In this document: positions 29,983 to 33,427 of the stretch, in pieces
Numbering within the stretch: position 1 is the stretch's first letter
Layout of the letters: each line of letters begins with the position of its first letter
Source of the DNA: Clostridia bacterium
GTDB taxonomy: Bacteria > Bacillota_A > Clostridia > Oscillospirales > Acutalibacteraceae
Direction: 5' to 3'
DNA: 33,427 nucleotides
NCBI GenBank assembly: GCA_017397065.1
Contig: JAFQKE010000022.1
Location: 1 to 33,427 of the forward strand
Notes under the pieces: generated by a model
Database searches by the model: none
Told to the model about the DNA's origin: nothing
What the model saw: the letters and a program-made list of their open reading frames with translations, nothing else
Made by a program: the position numbers and the translations under genes

Positions 29983-31644
29983 ATGCTACTTACAGGTGCA
30001 GAAATTATTGCCGAGGTTTTAATTGAGCAGGGTGTTGATACCGTTTTCGGTTATCCCGGTGGCTCGGTGCTTAATATTTACGATGCGCTTTATCAGTATA
30101 GCGACAAAATAAAACACTATATGTCGGCTCACGAGCAAGGTGCCTCCCATGCGGCAGACGGTTACGCCCGTTTAACCGGCAAAACAGGTGTTGTTATTTC
30201 TACAAGCGGCCCCGGTGCTACAAATCTTGTTACAGGCATTGCCACCGCATATATGGATAGCGTGCCTATGGTTGCTATTACAGGAAATGTTCCCACTTCG
30301 CTCATTGGTAGAGACAGCTTTCAGGAGGTATATATAGCAGGTATCACTATGCCCATTACCAAGCACAATTTTACAGTCCGCTCGGTCCATGAGCTTGCCG
30401 ATACCTTGCGTGCTGCTTTTAAAATTGCCTCTGAGGGTAGACCCGGTCCTGTTTTAATTGATGTTCCTAAGGATGTTACAATAAATAAAGCAGAGTTTGA
30501 AAACATTCCTTTAGAAACAGAAAAAATTGAAGATAAACGTCTTAAGCATTTGGAAAAGGTTGCCGACCTTATTAACGCTTCGAAATTCCCCGTTGTTTAC
30601 TTTGGCGGCGGTGTTAGAATCTCGGGTGCTGAAGAGGAGCTTTATGAACTTTTACATAAAGCCGAAATCCCCGCTACATACACAATGATGGCAGCAGGTG
30701 TTCTGGGTTACGGCGATGAGCTTAATATGGGACTTATCGGTATGCACGGAAGTCGCACCGCTAACCTTGCGGTAGATAATGCTGATTTGGTGCTTGCAAT
30801 AGGCACCCGTTTCAGCGATCGTGTTGCACTTAACACCAGCAAATTTGCAAGACGTGCCAGAATAGTTCATATTGATATTGACCCCAGCGAAGTTGGAAAA
30901 AACGTTCCTGCAGATACCTCAATCATAGGTGATGTTAAAAAAGTTCTTACCGCACTCCTGCCTATGATAGATAAAGCAAATCATACCGAATGGTTAGAGC
31001 AAATTAAAGAGTGGAAACAAAAAGACTACTGCCCCAAAAACGACGATTCTGTGCTTAAACCGCATCAGGTTATGGGTGCAATTTGTGATATTGCCGGCGA
31101 AGATGCCGTTTACGTTACCGATGTTGGTCAGCATCAGATGTGGGCTGCCCAATACATTCGTCACATTAAAACACGCAGTTTTTTAACAAGTGGCGGTCTT
31201 GGCACAATGGGTTACGGCTATGGTGCCGCTCTTGGTGCCGCCGTTGCAGATGGCGGAAAACGTCCTATAATTCACATTACCGGCGATGGTTCATTCCATA
31301 TGAATATGAACGAGGCTTGCACCGCAGTAAGCTATAATCTGCCCGTTATTACCGTTATTATGAACAACTCGGTTTTGGGTATGGTTCGTCAGTGGCAAAA
31401 AACCTTCTATGGCAAGCGTTACTCATCCAGCGAGCCTGAAAGAAAAACCGATTACAAGGCTGTTGCTGAAGGCTTTGGCCTCACAGGCTTCAGATGCACA
31501 AATCTCGCTGAATTTAAAGAGGCTTTAAATAAGGCATTAGAGCTTAACGCACCCGTATGGATAGAATGTGTTATCGACCGTGAAGAAGCCGTTTTACCTA
31601 TGATTCCCGCCGGCGGCTCTGTCGATGATATGATTATAAATTAG
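29983..31644 (+). CDS. ilvB: Acetolactate synthase, large catalytic subunit
   Basis: 553 residues. Catalytic glutamate in the N-terminal domain (SAHEQGASHAADGYAR), FAD-domain segments typical of the anabolic enzyme (GLIGMHGSRTANLAVDNADL), and the TPP/Mg motif GDGSFHMNMNEACTAVSYNLPV. It condenses pyruvate with pyruvate or 2-oxobutanoate. AAGGAG precedes the ATG. It pairs with ilvN 15 nt downstream. Confidence 0.97.
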   Translation: MLLTGAEIIAEVLIEQGVDTVFGYPGGSVLNIYDALYQYSDKIKHYMSAHEQGASHAADGYARLTGKTGVVISTSGPGATNLVTGIATAYMDSVPMVAITGNVPTSLIGRDSFQEVYIAGITMPITKHNFTVRSVHELADTLRAAFKIASEGRPGPVLIDVPKDVTINKAEFENIPLETEKIEDKRLKHLEKVADLINASKFPVVYFGGGVRISGAEEELYELLHKAEIPATYTMMAAGVLGYGDELNMGLIGMHGSRTANLAVDNADLVLAIGTRFSDRVALNTSKFARRARIVHIDIDPSEVGKNVPADTSIIGDVKKVLTALLPMIDKANHTEWLEQIKEWKQKDYCPKNDDSVLKPHQVMGAICDIAGEDAVYVTDVGQHQMWAAQYIRHIKTRSFLTSGGLGTMGYGYGAALGAAVADGGKRPIIHITGDGSFHMNMNEACTAVSYNLPVITVIMNNSVLGMVRQWQKTFYGKRYSSSEPERKTDYKAVAEGFGLTGFRCTNLAEFKEALNKALELNAPVWIECVIDREEAVLPMIPAGGSVDDMIIN

Positions 31645-31659
31645 GGAAGGAGAAATATT

Positions 31660-32160
31660 ATGGATAAGCATTATTTAAGCGTTTTGGTTGCCAACCACGC
31701 AGGTGTATTGGCAAGAATATCCTCCCTTTTTTGTCAACGTGGCTTCAACATTGATAGCCTTACCGTTTCGGCTACAGACAACCCCGAAATATCCCGAATC
31801 ACCATCGTCACCACAGGTGATGAGGCTTCCTTCCGTCAGGTGAGAAAGCAGACCGAAAAACTCATTGAAACCAAAACCTTGTTCCCCCTTAATCTACGTA
31901 CCAGCCTCCTTAGAGAGCTTCTTTTAATCAAAATTCGTTCCAACAACGGAGTTAAAGAAAAGCTCGAGGCGGTTGCAAAAAAATACGGTGCAGGCATTAT
32001 TGATGTATCGGTAGGTTGTATGGTTTTAGAGCTTACCGGCGAGCCGGACAAAGTAGATGATTTTCTTGCAAATCTTAAAGAGTTTGAAATTATTGAAATG
32101 TGCCGCACCGGTGTTACAGCTATGGAACGTGGCGAGGTAACCTATTTACTTAGCGTATAA
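31660..32160 (+). CDS. ilvN: Acetolactate synthase, small regulatory subunit
   Basis: 166 residues. N-terminal ACT domain (LSVLVANHAGVLARISSLF then FNIDSLTVSATDNP) and the C-terminal domain ending EIIEMCRTGVTAMERGE. It stimulates IlvB and confers valine feedback inhibition. GGGAAGGAG precedes the ATG. Confidence 0.96.
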   Translation: MDKHYLSVLVANHAGVLARISSLFCQRGFNIDSLTVSATDNPEISRITIVTTGDEASFRQVRKQTEKLIETKTLFPLNLRTSLLRELLLIKIRSNNGVKEKLEAVAKKYGAGIIDVSVGCMVLELTGEPDKVDDFLANLKEFEIIEMCRTGVTAMERGEVTYLLSV

Positions 32161-32242
32161 TAAATATACTATTTGTGTTAATCTTTGTGCGTATGCTAGC
32201 TTAATTTTGCTCAGCAAACGCTCTTAATAAAACTGTAATTAA

Positions 32243-33262
<1,020 letters not shown>

Positions 33263-33353
33263 GCCTCAAGCCCTCATTTCTAGATGCTTAGCCAAAGCAT
33301 TCAAACTCGAATCAGCCTTAAATGGCTATTTTTAGGCATCTTTAGGCTCATCA

Positions 33354-33382
33354 AATTTCATAGGCGGTAGCCTTATGAAATT
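33354..33382 (+). other. Hairpin after ilvC
   Basis: AATTTCATAGGC pairs with GCCTTATGAAATT (one bulged base). There is no strong T-run after it, so it may be a weak terminator or a processing site. Confidence 0.4.
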
Positions 33383-33427
33383 CTCTTCACCAAAATCTAC
33401 TTTAAAAATTGCACATTTAAGGTCGAA

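Overview
The window looks like chromosome from an uncultured, AT-rich gut Clostridium relative (Oscillospiraceae/Ruminococcaceae-like). Pointers are a type I dockerin at the end of the first gene, a PerR / reverse rubrerythrin pair typical of anaerobic Clostridia, an isoleucine-type T-box, strong AGGAG ribosome sites, and intergenic hairpin repeats of a kind I associate with this group. The assignment rests on gene content and style; there is no rRNA or other phylogenetic marker beyond prfA and coaE.

Layout. (1) 1-2717: 3' part of a large, apparently secreted, modular protein with repeated beta-type modules, a DUF4886/SGNH-like domain and a C-terminal dockerin. (2) 2896-12041: nine closely packed + strand genes forming a probable catabolic operon. 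They encode a neutral ceramidase-like protein, an M20 amidohydrolase, a KpsF-like SIS isomerase, a long YjbQ-like protein, a divergent triosephosphate isomerase, an FGGY kinase, a FucI-like isomerase, an FSA-type transaldolase/aldolase and a D-2-hydroxyacid dehydrogenase. The set reads as an undescribed sugar-phosphate route (isomerise, phosphorylate, cleave, triose handling, reduce), with no transporter or regulator in view. (3) 12042-15487: a zinc alcohol dehydrogenase and an SDR epimerase/dehydratase, bracketed by two ~450-470 bp composite direct repeats. Each repeat carries a terminator, a chain of hairpins, a GTAGGG-hairpin element and an embedded near-consensus promoter. (4) 15488-20186: oxidative stress and iron genes (ferritin, perR, reverse rubrerythrin), small membrane proteins, a rubrerythrin 3' remnant, and a probable type I toxin-antitoxin locus whose 28-residue toxin lies at 17603-17689. 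(5) 20339-24641: housekeeping run DUF951, prfA, Sua5/YwlC, coaE and an M18 aminopeptidase. (6) 24643-27860: a degenerate M14 peptidase (minus strand), then a Nudix hydrolase and two tandemly duplicated alpha/beta hydrolases. (7) 27985-33262: T-box controlled isoleucine/valine genes ilvA-ridA-ilvB-ilvN-ilvC.

How they work together. PerR probably controls both itself with rubrerythrin and the separate ferritin gene: PerR-box-like sites sit on both promoters. The T-box lets uncharged tRNA-Ile switch on ilvA and, by readthrough, acetolactate synthase and reductoisomerase, while RidA clears reactive enamines made by IlvA. The strongest candidates for something new are the 2896-12041 operon, the type I toxin-antitoxin locus with a possible ribosome-site switch in the toxin leader, the repeat-bracketed ADH/SDR cassette, and the M14 homologue that has lost its zinc ligands and catalytic glutamate. 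All calls come from reading the sequence; no database search was possible.
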